From assembly GCA_013368375.1 (NCBI GenBank), contig JAACJP010000053.1:1-64000 (forward strand): a stretch of DNA of 64,000 bases. The letters are read 5' to 3'. Source of the stretch: Tricholomella constricta. Its lineage: Eukaryota > Basidiomycota > Agaricomycetes > Agaricales > Lyophyllaceae. Shown piece after piece: positions 23,002 through 33,392 of the stretch. Numbering within the stretch: the first letter of the stretch is position 1; each line of letters begins with the position of its first letter. A model generated the notes under the pieces. It was not told the origin of the DNA. It saw only the letters and a program-made list of their open reading frames with translations, and ran no database searches. A program made the translations under genes and the position numbers.

Positions 23002-23040
23002 GCTAGACGCCATCGGTCATTGGAGAAACGAAGAGAATGA

Positions 23041-26000
23041 CTAAAAGTAACAGTAGAAGATGACGATGATCCTGATAATGAGGGTAGGCCGATAAACAGC
23101 CTACCGAAGGATCATCCAGCACTTCTATTATCCGAGGAAGAGTTTCAAGAAACTCTTAAGGAGGGGGATAAGCCACCTCCGAAGAAGAGAAAACCCCAAC
23201 GACGACAGCAGAAGGCAAAAAACGAGCCTTCGAACGAACGAGCACAGGTTGACGAGCCATGCGAAGAACGTCAGCGCGATAATGAAGCGCGTAAGACGAG
23301 CGGGGCCGACAAGGATACGGAATCAGAGCCGTATACGAATACGAGTAATCGATCATTTTGGGATAGACCAAATCCACATCCACAATATGAGTGGATGTTC
23401 GACCCACGGATGCCGCAAGAATGGAACGCAGTAATAGCGTCAATGCGGGCTCACGAAGGAAGAAATGTAGGCACGCGAGGACAAGCGTACCGAAATCCAC
23501 GGCCTGAGGAAGTATCGGAGCCAACGGAAATGAATTTTCCGGTGAATATACAACGGGCTAAACGGCCGTTGTATCGGTTACCAGTGAAGGATGAGAGTGA
23601 TTTTGCTCTCGTAAAACTACGAGCTAGGTTTGATGTTAAACCTAGCAATAAAGACACAGCGCACATTCGCGCTGCAAGAACGGTGAACGGAAAAGGTAAG
23701 GCACCCAATGGAGGCCTTACCGCGGAAGATTATCCACGACTTCGCCAGCAATGGCATGACGAATTCGAAGATATGGTGGGTGGTACGAAACAACAGCTAC
23801 CACCCTGGCGGGAAGTCAATCACGAGATTACTCTCGTCGATGATGAGAAACAGTACCAGTACCACGCGCCGAGGTGCCCAATGTCCCTTCGCGAGGAATT
23901 CTACGCGAAGGTCAATCGGTATACGGATTCTAAATGGTGGGAGCCTCGTTCGGTGAAGCAAGCAGCGCCGCTGCTATGTATCCCGAAAAAAGACGGCTCC
24001 CTGAGAACACCCTTGGACGCACGCCAGCGTAACGATAACACGATCAAGTACGCCCTTGCCAGACCAGGAAGTTATTCGCGAAGATGTCGCTAGGGGAAAA
24101 ATACGGTCCAAAATTGACTTAACGGATGCGTATGAACAAGTACGCATCCTTGAAAAAGATGTACATAAAACCGCCTTCGCAACGATAGCGGGAACATACA
24201 TCAGTAACATCATGCAAATTGGGGACTGTAATGCTCCCGCGACATTTCAACGATTAATGACGTCCATCTTTCGGGACGTCATTGGGAAGTTCATGCATGT
24301 ATACTTGGACGATATATTCATATTCTCGAACTCTATTGAGGAACATGAAGACCACTTGCGAGTTGTGTTCGAACGATTACGCGAACAATCACTCTACCTT
24401 AAATGGAAGAAATGCGAATTGTATTCGGATCGCGTTGATTGCCTGCCTTGGTCATATTATTGACGACCAAGGAACTCACCCTGACGCCGACAAACTGGCA
24501 CGGATCCGTGACTGGAGGATACCACGGAATTACAACGATATCCAACGATTCGTTGGACTTGTTAACTATCTGGGACAGTTTCTCCCAGATATATCTGCAT
24601 ACACTGGTCCACTAATGGCGATGACCGAGAATGGGTCGCCATTTTATTGGAGACCAATTCATCAGCGATGCTTTGAAATGATAAAGCATATATGCTGCAC
24701 AACGCCAATTATTCGGCCGATTCAACCGAAGACAGGCGAACCAATTTGGATTATCTGTGACGCCTCCAAGTCAGGCGTCGGTGCGATGTATGGACAAGGA
24801 CCTACATGGATCCAAGCCCAGCCGGCTGGATTCATGTCCAAAAAATTCACTAATGCACAGCAGAATTATGCTGTGCATGAACTCGAGACCTTAGCTATTC
24901 TCGAAGCGTTACTTAAGTGGGAGGATAAACTTGTGGGCTATAAAATCCACATCATTACCGACCATAAAGCCCTCGAATTCTTTAAGACCCAGGTGAATTT
25001 ATCACCTAGGCAGCGTCGATGGATGGAATACATGTCGCGATTTAACTTCGACATAACCTATGTGAAAGGCGAACTGAACAAAGTCGCCGACTGTCTATCG
25101 CGATACTTCGAGAGCGATAACCATCAAGATCGTTACGACGTCCACGACTTCGTAGCTGCTGATGCGAGAATCGATCCTACTGGTGAAGATCTACCAGTAC
25201 CACGATACCATGAAATCGTGGAAAAAGTAGTTGAGATTCGAGTGATGAAAGACGTAGAAATACGTCGAAGCAAGCGTCTTCAAGAACGCCAGGAGGATCG
25301 AGATGTCGAGGCTCAGATAATGGAGGCTGCGGCACCAAGTACCGCATCCGGAACATCGTCACACCCTCAGAAAAGCATGAGTCCAACCAAACGGGAACGT
25401 ACGGTCGGAGATATTGTCCTCGGGAGGGACACAGTTTCTCCTCCCCCAGACAAAACAGATGAAAAGATCCGTCACGACGTTATCCTTGGATACCCAAAGG
25501 ATAAACTATTTTCAGTTATTCTCGCTAACCCAATGGACTTTCGTACGTTCACCACGAAAGACAATCTCATTTGGACCACGAACGCTATAAATGATAGCGT
25601 TCTATGCATACCGCGAGAACCCGAGCTCATCACCACAATTATTGAGCAAGCCCATAAAACTATGGGCCATTTCGGTGCCGAACGGACTACTGAATATATT
25701 CGACGATGGTATTGGTGGCCATCACTAGCCACGACCGTGCGTACGTTTTGTAAAACGTGCGAGTACTGCCAGCAGATCAAGACGTCGAATCAAAAACCGT
25801 CAGGGAAACTACACTCCCTGCCAGTACCAACTAAGCCTTGGGATTCTATCGGAATGGACTTTATCGGTCCATTTCCAGAATCAAAGGGATATAATTACCT
25901 ATGGGTAGTAATTTGTCGTATGACGAGTATGGTGCATATGATACCCATACATACGACGATGACAGCAGCCCAATTATCATGGGTATACTTACGGGAGATC

Positions 26001-26939
26001 GTCAGGCTCCATGGCCTGCCAAGCTCGATCGTAAGCGATCGAGACTCTAAGTTTACGTCACGCTGGTGGCGCGAACTACATAAGTTATTAGGAGCTAAGC
26101 TCCTAATGTCGACATCTTTCCATCCTCAGACGGATGGACAAACGGAGCGAGCCAATTGTAGTATTGGCCAGATATTTCGTGCCGTTGTGAGGCATGACCA
26201 AAAGGATTGGGTAGATTGTATACCCATGGCTGAGTTCGCGATAAATGCGAGCGTATCGGCTACCACCAAGTTCGCTCCATTTGAGCTGAATAGTGGATAC
26301 ATGCCGTCCATGTTGAAAGAGATACGCTCAGACAGCGTAATACCGAAGGGAATTCGAGAGTATGCGGAACGCGCATTGCAGAATATAGCGGAGGCGCATG
26401 ACGCTATAATCGAAGCGCGCATATTTCAAACGCGCGAGGCAAACAGGCGCCGATCCGCTGGTCCAGAAATAAAGGGGGGAGACTTGGTGTATTTATCCAC
26501 CAAGAACTTGAACCTCCCCAAGGGACGCGCCCGTAAATTGTGCCCGAAATTCGTCGGGCCCTACAAAGTGCTGAAGGCCATGCCAGACACGTCGAACTAT
26601 ACGTTGGAATTACCTACGGCACTCATGGAGCGCCGGATACATCCAACATTTCATATATCGATGTTGCGCCCATACTACGCAACGAATGATACAATGTTCC
26701 CTAATAGAACTCATCCGGAGCCCTACGATTTTGGGGCGCCGGATAATCACGAATGGTTTGTAGAAGACATTTTGGGCCATAGATGGACCCAAAATAATAC
26801 TGTGGAATATCAGGTTAGGTGGAGCCTGGGAGACACCACCTGGGAACCGCACACCAATTGTAACAAGTTAGCGGCACTGGATCGCTACTTGGAACTACAA
26901 GGGGTGAAGAGCGCGTCGAGATTACCGCGACGAACCTAG
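23041..26939 (+). pseudogene. GypB pol: reverse transcriptase, RNase H, integrase, chromodomain (two frameshifts)
   Basis: The open frame from 23041 encodes an acidic/basic linker and the RT N-terminus (CIPKKDGSLRTPLDARQRN). It shifts near 24040 (small deletion before LPDQEVIRED), continues with HVYLDDIFIFSNS, and shifts again at ~24440 through a TGCC-TGCC tandem duplication. From 24282 the frame is open to 26939: RT thumb, RNase H (CDASKSGVGA, DHKALEF), an HHCC integrase zinc site (GHFGAERT...CKTCEYC), the integrase core (DFIG, SDRDSKF, Glu in HPQTDGQTERAN), and a C-terminal chromodomain (EWFVEDILGHR...YQVRWSLGDTTWEP). Repairing two indels would give a normal chromovirus Pol; as read it is interrupted. 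Confidence 0.88.
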
Positions 26940-27067
26940 AATGTGGCGCGGTCATGTGACCACGGCGATCAGGAAAATTACATAACCATCAAAAGTTATG
27001 ACAGAAGGTTAAATATGTTTGGCGCTAGACGCGCAACCGATTTTCAACCCTCTCAACACAAACCAAC

Positions 27068-28084
27068 ATGTACCCCAGCCAAGTACCAACCTCCAGCAAC
27101 GACGCGATTCGGGGCGGCGACAGCCGCACCGACCAGCAAAATTTGAACCCGGGGCCGAGTTCAAGTGGGGAGGGAGTGCAGGGGCGCGCGGAAAATGCGC
27201 CCCTGCCCCCAACTTACATGGGCTCGCAGCCCCCATTATACCAATATCCTCCGGTTGGCCATATGAGCCAACCGCCCCATCAGGGGCAACAAACATTTCC
27301 GACGGCTGGCCATATGAGCCAACCGCACCACCAAGGGCAACAACCACCTATGGGTGGTTTTTACCCGCCAGGGCTGGCATTCCAACAGATGCCATCAATG
27401 GCGGGTTTCATGGGGTACCCGCAACCGACGTGGTACCCCCAAATGCCCATGCAGCCTGTACCGCACAATACGCGGTACAACGAATCGGAGAAGATGGAGG
27501 TAGACGACCAAAGTCGTCTGCAAGCAAATGTTCCGCCGGCGCAAGTGGTGCGCGGCGAACCGGTGCGGCAACATGTCGCACCGAATGCAGACGACAAAGC
27601 GTCGTCGGCGTCGAGTTCGCAGAGGATGGCAGACGATCGCAGAGTATCGCCTGCGTCAAGTTCGAGGAGACCATTCGCAGACGATGGTCTCCTTTCTTCT
27701 CTCTTGGATCGATTGGAAGATGCGGGTATTCACCGCGAATTTTGTGATTTCTTGGACGATGGAATGGCGCAGCTGGTTATAACCCAGCTGCTTGATGCAC
27801 ACGATGGAGTTCGCGCGGATTTGAGACGCGTGAAAGCGAGAGAAGCGGCCATGGCTGAGCAACTCAGCCTGGCAAGAAAACGGCCGGCAGTAGCATCGCC
27901 GGATCGCGGGGAGGGACCATCGTCCCGACCCATAAAAAAGGCAGCAAACGGAGGTGCGTCGAGAAGAACGCACCTCATACGAGCCGCGACGACAAGAGAG
28001 GAGCGAGCCCAGGCGTCCGGAACGACGCCTGGAACAGGAGAATCGGCGGTACAACCGCCACCCCGACCAGGAAGTGTGGCGTGA
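27068..28084 (+). CDS. GypB extra ORF3a, Pro/Gln-rich, unknown
   Basis: 338 aa (first Met codon at 27068). It lies between the integrase and the 3' LTR, the place where env sits in errantiviruses, but there is no signal peptide or membrane segment. The N-terminal half is rich in Pro, Gln, Met and Tyr with repeated PVGHMSQPP-like units (about residues 62-100). A helical segment follows (LLSSLLDRLEDAGIHREF, about 215-260). It overlaps ORF3b in another frame by 131 bp, so the two may be one ORF joined by frameshifting or split by an indel. Confidence 0.6.
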   Translation: MYPSQVPTSSNDAIRGGDSRTDQQNLNPGPSSSGEGVQGRAENAPLPPTYMGSQPPLYQYPPVGHMSQPPHQGQQTFPTAGHMSQPHHQGQQPPMGGFYPPGLAFQQMPSMAGFMGYPQPTWYPQMPMQPVPHNTRYNESEKMEVDDQSRLQANVPPAQVVRGEPVRQHVAPNADDKASSASSSQRMADDRRVSPASSSRRPFADDGLLSSLLDRLEDAGIHREFCDFLDDGMAQLVITQLLDAHDGVRADLRRVKAREAAMAEQLSLARKRPAVASPDRGEGPSSRPIKKAANGGASRRTHLIRAATTREERAQASGTTPGTGESAVQPPPRPGSVA

Positions 28085-30023
28085 CGAACGCCCACTTGAT
28101 TATGGTTCTCAACGGGAAGAGCGCCGAGAGGATCAAGGGACGCGCGAAGTGCGCCCCTTACCTGCTCGAGAAATCGAGCGCACGGCGTCGACATCGTCGA
28201 CGTCAGCGGAAGCAAAGCCGCAAAACCTATCCGGAGCGTTACCGCCCCCGGGAGAAAGCCGGGTGCGGAACCCAGAACGAGGTTCTCAGAAGAAGGAACC
28301 TGTTGGCAAATATACTTTGCCAGCGCCAGCCCCTGCACCACCTAGTACGATGGTGCAGCCCCCAACGCCGCCATCCAAAGGCAAACAGAAGGCATCGGAT
28401 CCATATGCCGAGGCTATGGATGAATCGGACTGGGGCGAGTCGTCTGACGACGACAAGCCTGTCAGCAAGAAGAAGGCTGCCGGGCAAAAGCAGCATCGCG
28501 AGAATATGGCTCGCAAAGCTGAGAAGGAGATGCCGGGGCGGATCCCTGACGAGCTCGGGGTGGTCTTAATCAACGACCGCCACGAGAGGGACAACCGCTT
28601 TTGGGATATGCTAGTGCGGACGATATATGTATCGTCCACCCAGAATCGTGCCTACGCACTAGGCACCGCAGCGCGAGTGTCCGAAAGCGAGTTGGGGACG
28701 GGACACAATTCTCGTCCCCCATCGGGACAGCTATATGCCGTCGCACCACGCGGGTTCCCAATGAACCCTCGTGAAGTTGATCAGTTGTATGCACTGATCA
28801 ATGATCGGCGCCCCGGCGTGACGGATGAAGAGCGGGCAGAGGCCTTTATGCTCTTTAGGGAGTTCCGGCGAGTCTCCCTCTCGGTAGCGCCCCATTTGTG
28901 CGACCGATCCATGGCTCGAGCAGCCATGGATGAATTTAGAAGCGTCAACCGACTGTTCGATACACGGTCACCCATTTGGCAGGCCGCGCCAATTAGGCGG
29001 CCTGGGAGGGCATTCGAATATAGGCCGGACAAGCCTACACGAGGCGCTGGCCTGCCTCAGCCAGGCCCCGACCATGCCCTCGATGTCGAGCACTGGTGCC
29101 GACATATGATTCACCATGGGCGTATTGGTTCAAAGAACCAATACGGAGGAATCGTCATGGACTACCGGTTCCGCGTACATAGGCGCGGAACTTGGGGATA
29201 CTTGTTGGCGAATGTACTAGCGCCAACTACCCACAGCATGCGGTCATGGTTCATGCGACTTTTCGCGACCATTACTGCGCGGCCATACCTCTACGCAGAG
29301 GCTGTGGCTGCCTATAACGAGGCCAATCCAGATCGGCCTTTCACACCGATCGAAGGCCCTGAGGTTACCATACCTCGCATCCAAGTGATCCCTCCGGAGG
29401 TGCGGATCACTGAACAAGGTGTCTTGCAACACCTTATCAACATTGGTATTCCAGTAAGCTGGATACACCATAGCTACACTTATGGTCTACATTATTTGGA
29501 CCATAACTACTCTAACTCAGGTCCCTATAAGGACCTGTTCCGCAATGTTGACGACGATCGAGTTCGTCGTCTAGATGAAATGGGTGTTCCGCCCGCCATC
29601 CCTGAGTGGGATGGGTGGTACCATCCCACCACCGACGACATCACGCGCATCCAAACACTGATGCACGTGGAATTCCAGACCGAATCACTAGACTGTCTAG
29701 TGAGTTCGGAATGGATGTTTGTGGGTGAAGACCCACACTTCCGAGGACTCCGTGTTCGGGTGGGGGAATATCTCCCCCCAGGCCTGCATCACCCAGCTTC
29801 ATCGGGATCGACGTCCATCAACGTCGAAATGGCGGACCCGGCGGCAGCTATACCTGCCCCCGCGACACCCTCCACAGTCGTGGCAGCTCCAACTGGAGCT
29901 ACCGAAACCCAAGTGGACCCCGTGTCGGCCCTTACAGGGCCTTTATCACTGGCGGTGATTACCACCAGCCAGGGTCCGGTGGACAACAACACCACCGACC
30001 CCGACACAGTGATGGAGTCATAG
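27954..30023 (+). CDS. GypB extra ORF3b, large protein of unknown function
   Basis: Open for 689 codons; a usable start is not certain because it may be the continuation of ORF3a. An Arg/Glu-rich N-terminus (about 1-110) precedes a folded-looking domain (about 200-590) with aromatic and His-rich segments such as HWCRHMIHHGRI, DYRFRVHRRGTWGY and SWIHHSYTYGLHYLDH, and a Thr/Pro/Ala-rich tail. Similar hypothetical proteins occur beside fungal gypsy elements. I know of no tested function, and it is not a recognisable env, RNase H or chromodomain. Confidence 0.65.
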   Translation: MRREERTSYEPRRQERSEPRRPERRLEQENRRYNRHPDQEVWRDERPLDYGSQREERREDQGTREVRPLPAREIERTASTSSTSAEAKPQNLSGALPPPGESRVRNPERGSQKKEPVGKYTLPAPAPAPPSTMVQPPTPPSKGKQKASDPYAEAMDESDWGESSDDDKPVSKKKAAGQKQHRENMARKAEKEMPGRIPDELGVVLINDRHERDNRFWDMLVRTIYVSSTQNRAYALGTAARVSESELGTGHNSRPPSGQLYAVAPRGFPMNPREVDQLYALINDRRPGVTDEERAEAFMLFREFRRVSLSVAPHLCDRSMARAAMDEFRSVNRLFDTRSPIWQAAPIRRPGRAFEYRPDKPTRGAGLPQPGPDHALDVEHWCRHMIHHGRIGSKNQYGGIVMDYRFRVHRRGTWGYLLANVLAPTTHSMRSWFMRLFATITARPYLYAEAVAAYNEANPDRPFTPIEGPEVTIPRIQVIPPEVRITEQGVLQHLINIGIPVSWIHHSYTYGLHYLDHNYSNSGPYKDLFRNVDDDRVRRLDEMGVPPAIPEWDGWYHPTTDDITRIQTLMHVEFQTESLDCLVSSEWMFVGEDPHFRGLRVRVGEYLPPGLHHPASSGSTSINVEMADPAAAIPAPATPSTVVAAPTGATETQVDPVSALTGPLSLAVITTSQGPVDNNTTDPDTVMES

Positions 30024-30379
30024 GTCGGGGAGACAATTTAATCCCCCCGTCAACGAACCGACCTCGACACGTAGGGCGTACCGCCGGGCCGACCGCCATT
30101 GTCAGGTGCAGACCACCTGACTCCCGAGGAGCAATCCGCAGGTTGCGTATTAACGCAACATTGGATGTCCTCACCACCACTCATTGTCGCACGGCACTTT
30201 GAGGCCGTGCAGTGGCGCTAATGCATCCACTATTCGTTAAGTCGAGAATACGTATCATACCTACGTATTCTTGCAGTATTTGATAGGTCTAGGTCGCCGG
30301 GACCTAGACCCTCCTTTTACTCTCTTTTTCTGCCCAACTCCCTGGTGAAGATCGCTACACGCGATCTTAAAGGGGGGTA
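30024..30379 (+). other. GypB 3' non-coding region and polypurine tract
   Basis: Non-coding, yet still full of hairpins: GAATACGTA...TACGTATTC near 30246-30270, GGTCTAGGTC...GACCTAGACC near 30287-30311, and AAGATCGC-TACAC-GCGATCTT at 30348-30368. The polypurine tract AAAGGGGGGTA abuts the 3' LTR and is the likely plus-strand primer. Confidence 0.8.
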
Positions 30380-30600
30380 TGTAAGGACGCCCGCTATCTT
30401 ATCTAATCTTGGTTATCTAATCGTATCTTATCGAGACGATTACGCTATTGTTTGGCAACACCTTCTGGTGTTGCCTATTTAATTCATTACATTAATTAAG
30501 TATAAACAACCTTGTACACCTATACGTAGCAATCGACAGACTTGTCAAGCTTACGTCTAGTGTGAACAACAAGGTCCCCAAAATCTGTAACCCCGTTACA
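30380..30600 (+). repeat. 3' LTR of GypB
   Basis: I see no difference from the 5' LTR over 221 bp. The target duplication CGTGG follows at 30601. Confidence 0.95.
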
Positions 30601-32153
30601 CGTGGGTAATGCCCTGCAAGCTCAATGTCATGCAGACATACTATATGTAGTGTGCTCCGCTGCAAGTCCGCGGAGGTGTGCTGCTTTGTGGCCCACTGCA
30701 CCATATAGGCCTGCTGCAGTGCTGGGTGTGCCCCACAGGCAACGACCCGTGGGGGTCTGCAGACGTGGGTAATGCCCTGCAAGCTCAATGTCATGCAGAC
30801 ATACTATATGTAGTGTGCTCCGCTGCAAGTCCCCGGAGGTGTGCTGCTTTGTGGCCCACTGCACCATATAGGCCTGCTGCGTGCTGGGTGTGCTCCACAG
30901 GCAACGACCCGCGGACGTGGGTAATGCCCTGCAAGCTCAATGTAATGCAGACATACTATGTGTAGTGTGCTCCGCTGCAAGTCCGCGGAGGTGTGCTGCT
31001 TTGTGGCCCACTGCCCCATATAGGCCTGCTGCAGTGCTGGGTGTGCCCCACAGGCAACGACCCGCGGAGGTCCGCGGACGTGGGTAATGCCCTGCAAGCT
31101 CAATGTAATGCAGACATACTATGTGTAGTGTGCTCCGCTGCAAGTCCGCGGAGGTGTGCTGCTCCGTGGCCCCCACAGCACCATATAGGCCTGCTGCAGG
31201 GCTGCGTGTGCTCCACAGGCAACGACCTGCGGACGTCCGCGGACGTGGGTAATGCCCTGCAAGCTCAATGTAATGCAGACATACTATATGTAGTGTGCTC
31301 CGCTGCAAGTCCGCGGAGGTGTGTAACAGCACCTGCTCTGTGGCCCCCTATTGCATCATATAGGCCTGCTGCAGTGCTGGGTGTGCTCCACAGGCAACGA
31401 CCTGCTGACGTCCACAGACATGGGCAGTGCCCCGCAAGCCCCCCACCCTGCTGCCCCCCCACAGCATCGTATCGGCCCCCTGCAATCCTGGGTGTGCCCC
31501 AGACAATGACGCGCGGACGTCCGCGGACATGGGCAGTGCTCCGCAAGCCCCCCCACCCTGCTGCCCCCCCACAGCACCATATCGGCCCCCTGCAATACTG
31601 GGTGTGCTCCACAGACAATGACCCGCGGAGGTCCGCGGATGTGGGTAGTGCCCCACTAGCCCCCACAGGCAATGACCCGCGGACGTCCGTGGACATGGGC
31701 AGTGCCCCGCAAGCCCCCCACCCTGCTGCCCCCCCACAGCATCGTATCGGCCCCCTGCAATCCTGGGTGTGCCCCAGACAATGACGCGCGGACGTCCGCG
31801 GACATGGGCAGTGCTCCGCAAGCCCCCCCACCCTGCTGCCCCCCCACAGCACCATATCGGCCCCCTGCAATACTGGGTGTGCTCCACAGACAATGACCCG
31901 CGGAGGTCCGCGGATGTGGGTAGTGCCCCACTAGCCCCCACATGCTGCCCCCCACAGCACGATATAGGCCCGCTGCAGCACCAGCGGGCCCGCTGGTACT
32001 GTGCCAGACGCTACATGTAGAGGTCCCGCTGGCACCGTGCCAGACGGCTACATGTAGGGGCCCCGCTGGCGCTCCAGCGGGCCCGCTGGTGCCGTCAAGT
32101 ATGCTACAATGTATGGGCCTGCTGGACCGTGGGACACGCTACATTGTAGTGCC
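30601..32153 (+). repeat. inner left arm of palindrome: ~165-bp then ~110-bp tandem repeats
   Basis: CGTGGGTAATGCCCTGCAAG recurs at 30601, 30763, 30915, 31079 and 31244 (periods 162, 152, 164, 165). From about 31410 a related ~110-bp unit (ATGGGCAGTGCCCCGCAAGC) recurs at about 31417, 31527, 31692 and 31802. The innermost part (31940-32153) is a distinct segment with CTACATGTAG and CCAGCGGGCCCGCTGG palindromes. Long shadow ORFs on both strands come from the repeat and are not genes. Confidence 0.9.
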
Positions 32154-32359
32154 TGTATGTGGTTACATAGCATTGGACAAAGTAAAGCCCAAGACTGCTT
32201 GAAAAGCCAGAGCCACGAAAGCTAAAGTCAAAGACGCGAATACGGCCAAAGTCAAAGACAAAGCTAGCCGCAAAAGCTGAAGTGACAAAATCCGAAAGCC
32301 AAAGGCGGTGTCATTTTGCTGATGTAGAAGGGATCTGACTTATGGTACGGCAAATGGTA

Positions 32360-32686
32360 TTACACGCGACCGTCGCCAAACACCAAGGAAGTCCGCTTGA
32401 TAACCTTGCACCAGTTGAACAGCGCAGTGCCGTTCTTCTGCACGAGCTCACCAGACCGATGACATGCATAGAAACAGCACGCAAGGATCACTGCAAAGCG
32501 AAGATCGTCATACGACCCGGTCTCCTGAGCGATCTCCAGAAAGCGCGTTAGGTGCAGAACCCGCAAGCTTCCTCCTGACGGGGTTGGCCCAAATCTTCTT
32601 CGACCCCCAGATAGTCGTCTGCACGAGAGGGTGACTTCAATTGGCGTCAAAATCGGGGTAGATGTCATGAAGGAAATGGCAAGCAC
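32360..32686 (-). pseudogene. tyrosine-recombinase-like fragment in palindrome core
   Basis: The only unique coding-like sequence in the palindrome, about 108 codons on the minus strand. TPIEV-TLS, a helix FLEIAQETGSYDDLRFAVIL and then CHRSGELVQKN resemble the Arg-x-x-Glu (R-[SL]-GEL) active-site helix of fungal tyrosine recombinases of Crypton- or DIRS-related elements. The downstream His-x-x-Arg and Tyr boxes are missing, so it is at most a fragment. The assignment is by motif only. Confidence 0.45.
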
Positions 32687-32706
32687 TGGAGAGGTACTTG
32701 AGGTAG

Positions 32707-33079
32707 GGGCATTACAATGTAGTGTGTCCTACGGTCCAGTGGGCCCATACATTGTAGTGTACTTGATGGCACCAGTGGGCCCGCTGGAGCGCCAGCGGGG
32801 GCCCCTACATGTAGCCGTCTGGCACGGTGCCAGCGGGACCTCTACATGTAGTGTCTGGCACAGTACCAGTGGGCCCGCTGGTGCTACAGCGGGGGGCACT
32901 ACCCACGTCCGCGGACCTCCGCGGGTCGTTGTCTGTGGGGGCCAATATGGTGCTGTGGGGGGCAGCAGGATGAGGGGGCTTGCGGAGCACTGCCCATGTC
33001 CGCGGACATCCGCGGGTCGTTGTCTGTGGGGCACACCCAGGATTGCAGGGGGGGCAATATGGTGCTGTGGGGGGGCAGC
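32707..33079 (-). repeat. inner right arm of palindrome
   Basis: Inverted counterpart of 31621-32153: ATTACAATGTAG, TACATGTAG blocks, CCCGCTGG motifs, then ACCCACGTCCGCGGACCTCC units. It is interrupted at 33079 by GypC and resumes at 36976. Confidence 0.85.
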
Positions 33080-33273
33080 TGTAAGGACGCAGGTCCAGAC
33101 TGGTCACCTGTTGTTGGCATTGATTGGCAACGCCTTCGGCGTTGCCTATATCTATTGTTTATATCTATTATTTTAAGATCTTCGCAACTTCATGTATAAC
33201 TAGCAGAAAAATGACATCTGGTCAAGCTCAGTTATAGTGTGAAAGGCGAGGTCGTCCTTGTAGCACCGCTACA
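33080..33273 (+). repeat. 5' LTR of GypC
   Basis: 194 bp, TGTAAGGACG...CCGCTACA, with the hairpin GGCAACGCC-TTC-GGCGTTGCC at 33126-33146. Confidence 0.93.
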
Positions 33274-33392
33274 TTTTTTTGAGCTATCCAGCTCTACTGC
33301 TATATACAGCTATATCCCGCTATATCCCGCTATCTGCTTCTTTTCTCATTCTGGCCACTCAAACCCCTTTTGGCCAACACCGACATCTTGAT

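Larger units (their letters stand above)
19628..30600 (+). mobile_element. GypB: 11.0-kb Ty3/gypsy chromovirus with extra 3' ORFs
   Basis: Identical 221-bp LTRs (19628-19848, 30380-30600) are flanked by the perfect target duplication CGTGG (19623-19627, 30601-30605). Order: ORF1, gag-protease, RT-RNase H-integrase-chromodomain, two overlapping extra ORFs, polypurine tract AAAGGGGGGTA, 3' LTR. The insertion splits a ~165-bp repeat unit of the palindrome arm. Identical LTRs imply a recent insertion, yet pol carries two small frameshifting indels. The whole element is densely packed with short perfect inverted repeats (see findings). Confidence 0.95.

Noticed and set aside
27068..30023. Envelope protein in GypB because of its position after pol
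   Set aside because: No signal peptide, transmembrane segment or furin-like site is visible; called unknown instead.
30601..32153. Regular repeats with variable spacers resembling a CRISPR array
   Set aside because: Units are 110-165 bp, mostly homologous along their whole length, in a eukaryotic genome, and inverted on the other side of the core; they are tandem repeats of a foldback element.
30937..32202. Long ORFs on both strands in the repeat arrays (Cys/Pro/His-rich peptides)
   Set aside because: They arise from periodic repeat units without stop codons, exist in several frames on both strands, and have no start context or conservation.
32631..33176. Plus-strand 181-codon ORF spanning the inner right arm and GypC LTR
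   Set aside because: Chimeric between repeat and LTR sequence, so it cannot be an ancestral gene.
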